A stretch of DNA of 64,000 bases from positions 2,232,001 through 2,296,000 of the forward strand of contig NC_068569.1 of the NCBI RefSeq assembly GCF_025698545.1. The letters run 5' to 3'. The translations under genes were made by a program, and so were the position numbers. The notes under the pieces are model-generated. The model was not told the origin of the DNA. It saw only the letters and a list, made by a program, of their open reading frames with translations, and ran no database searches. This stretch comes from Gossypium raimondii (Eukaryota; Streptophyta; Magnoliopsida; Malvales; Malvaceae). The stretch's first letter is position 1. Each line of letters starts with the position of its first letter. This document shows, in pieces, positions 62,401 through 64,000 of this stretch.

Positions 62401-64000
62401 CCAAACCTGCAAGGCAGTTTCCAAGTCTGAAGGTGAACAATCACCGGAGAAGGTCCTCATATAGGCCCCAAGCTTTGTACCAACTTCTACTCTCTTGCCA
62501 GCAAGCATCTCCATTAGCACTGATGGTTTATGACCAAATACACCAATTTCTCCAGCAATGGTTGATCCCATTGAACACGAAAAATACTCACTTTCAGGAA
62601 GTTCAGATAACCCCCCATATGAGAACCCTGTAAAAAGAACCTGTTGAATGGTGCATAAGAAGCATGTTTTTATCATTTATCAACTCTAGAAAGCATATCA
62701 TACCTTGAAACCAAATAAAGGACACATAAAGCTGTCTTAAGGCTAATTTTACTAGAATTATTCAAATATTGCCTCAGGCAAGTAACTGAACATCCATAGA
62801 GATGCTGCAATGGTCAAAGCAATTATACCTGGTCATCAAAAAAGTCTGTACACTTGTAGCAAACCCGCATTCCATTTGATAGAGTTAATTCAGTAGCTCC
62901 AATATTTGAGTAATCTATCTGCTCTACAATGTACCTGAAGTGAATAATTTGACTGACTTAGAAATAAATAACCAAAGAAGATGGTCAATCTTTTCATGAA
63001 TGAGAGCATTTGAAACAGTTAAGAGTAATAATCTGAAGAGGGAAAATTGAGGTGCTGATAGAAACCAAAGGAATCCATCACATTCTATGATATGAAGTTA
63101 TGTTATTCCTAATTCCTAGTAAGGTGCATTACATTTATGATTGAAATAAATTTAAAAGGAGGACACAAATAGATAGCAAGGTAAAAATAGTTGCAAATAT
63201 ACAATACAAGGACATTTTAAAGTAGAAAGGCCAAACTTTACCCTGGATCCGGTTTTATATTAACAATTTCTTCTGGAATGTACTCATCATCCCATGGGGC
63301 AATGCTACCTTCCTTCTCAAGATTATTGATCTTCAGCACAACTTTTTTAAGGTCATCAACTGTAGCAGAAGCTTGAGGTTCAATTGTCTTTAGGACACAG
63401 CTGCATGATGTTTGTAACTTCTCTGCGTACTTGGACACTTCTGATGCAGATATATCTATGTAAAGGTAATGATGATTAGTGCAAAACATAACATCGAACC
63501 TGGTTCATCTCCATATGTCTAGAAAAAGAAATGTTCACTCACAAGGCAGAATAGATTTTTGGAGTTGAGCTTCATACTCAATACCAATAACAGGTTCATT
63601 GTGGATAAAGTGCTGCAAAATGAAAATGATGAATATAAAGGATCTTTCTAGATTCACAAAACCTCAAGGTAGATAAATGGAAAGGATTCTAGCCACTCTA
63701 ATAATATACCTGAATATATTCATCTCTTAAGCTAGTTGATTGCATTTGATCACGCTCCAAATAGGCAGATTCAATCTCTGACATCAACAAGGCTCGGACA
63801 ACAGACACTTCACGCTCAGAGAACCCATGAAGTTGCACCCTTGCAACCTGAAGCACAATACATCAGCGAGACGATATGAATGAAAATTAAGGAAGCAGAA
63901 AGGAATACAAATGAGTCGAGAGATCAAAAAAAGATAGCAAACCTCAATTAGCATCGATTCTAGGGCCTGCAATGTCCCTTTTTCCTTACAAGTGGAGCTC
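59453..64000 (-). CDS. PQQL: M16 zinc metalloprotease PQQL-like, C-terminal part (gene runs off the window)
   Basis: Insulinase/pitrilysin-family protease related to Arabidopsis PQQL (At5g56730). Sixteen exons are visible: 63943-64000 (cut by the edge), 63710-63847, 63543-63612, 63242-63455, 62829-62934, 62407-62640, 61867-62031, 61630-61779, 61458-61549, 61124-61205, 60920-61003, 60721-60837, 60534-60644, 60328-60408, 59783-59971 and 59453-59521. The frame is continuous for about 650 residues. Conserved blocks include GFSYGGLSELPESEYF, VEVGTKLGAYMRTFSGD, ERDPYTAFANRVKEINYGNS, FKDPSTFTVVIAGNIDP and LEIEQRAHENGLQENYYWL. The catalytic HxxEH domain lies upstream, outside the window. The last exon encodes a hydrophobic helix (ILAAIAGGTVLAACLW) and a short basic end (RYSRKS), suggesting a C-terminal membrane anchor. 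No lesions seen. Confidence 0.94.

Overview
The window is nuclear DNA of a flowering plant, most likely a eudicot. It is AT-rich, the genes have many GT-AG introns, and the proteins match plant families closely (NAC075-type NAC factor, arginine-rich tandem CCCH protein, ILR1-like auxin-conjugate hydrolase, PQQL protease). A Malvaceae or other rosid source is a guess from general resemblance. There is no CRISPR array, operon, tRNA or rRNA gene.

Layout. 1-4131: no gene. 4132-7912 (-): NAC075-like factor, six coding exons. 11698-17163: a nearly whole PIF/Harbinger DNA transposon with Myb/SANT and transposase genes, carrying a tandem-repeat block and an old TRIM-like LTR element. 18285-19094: probable solo LTR. 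20569-23688 (+): ATP-phosphofructokinase (PFK3 type) with an unusual N-terminal extension and an overlapping uORF. 24774-26247 (+): AP-4 sigma. 29000-30103 (+): tandem CCCH zinc-finger protein without introns. 33245-35653 (-): ESCRT-III VPS32/SNF7. 35977-37202: Mutator-like element just upstream of VPS32. 38283-45462 (-): endogenous florendovirus-like pararetrovirus, one circularly permuted genome with a short terminal redundancy. 45708-47859 (+): ILR1/IAR3-like hydrolase ending in HDEL. 49531-50930: broken genomic copy of PFK exons 5-7, itself split by a Mutator-type element and flanked by direct repeats. 52689-53083 (-): ribosomal protein eS30. 53457-53830: LINE scrap. 54291-55855 (+): uncharacterised multi-pass membrane protein. 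56472-57650 (-): ribosomal protein eL31. 59453-64000 (-): C-terminal two thirds of an M16 protease (PQQL), running off the right edge.

The genes are independent housekeeping and regulatory loci. Links visible in the sequence are: AP-4 sigma and VPS32 both act in endomembrane trafficking; eS30 and eL31 share a telo-box promoter element; and the PFK pseudogene derives from the PFK gene family represented 26 kb away. Accessory DNA (two Mutator-like elements, a Harbinger element, a TRIM, a solo LTR, a pararetrovirus and a gene-fragment duplication) fills most of the space between genes, and two of these elements sit within a few hundred bases of host gene starts. Exon coordinates were set by hand from splice sites and reading frame; transcription starts are inferred.
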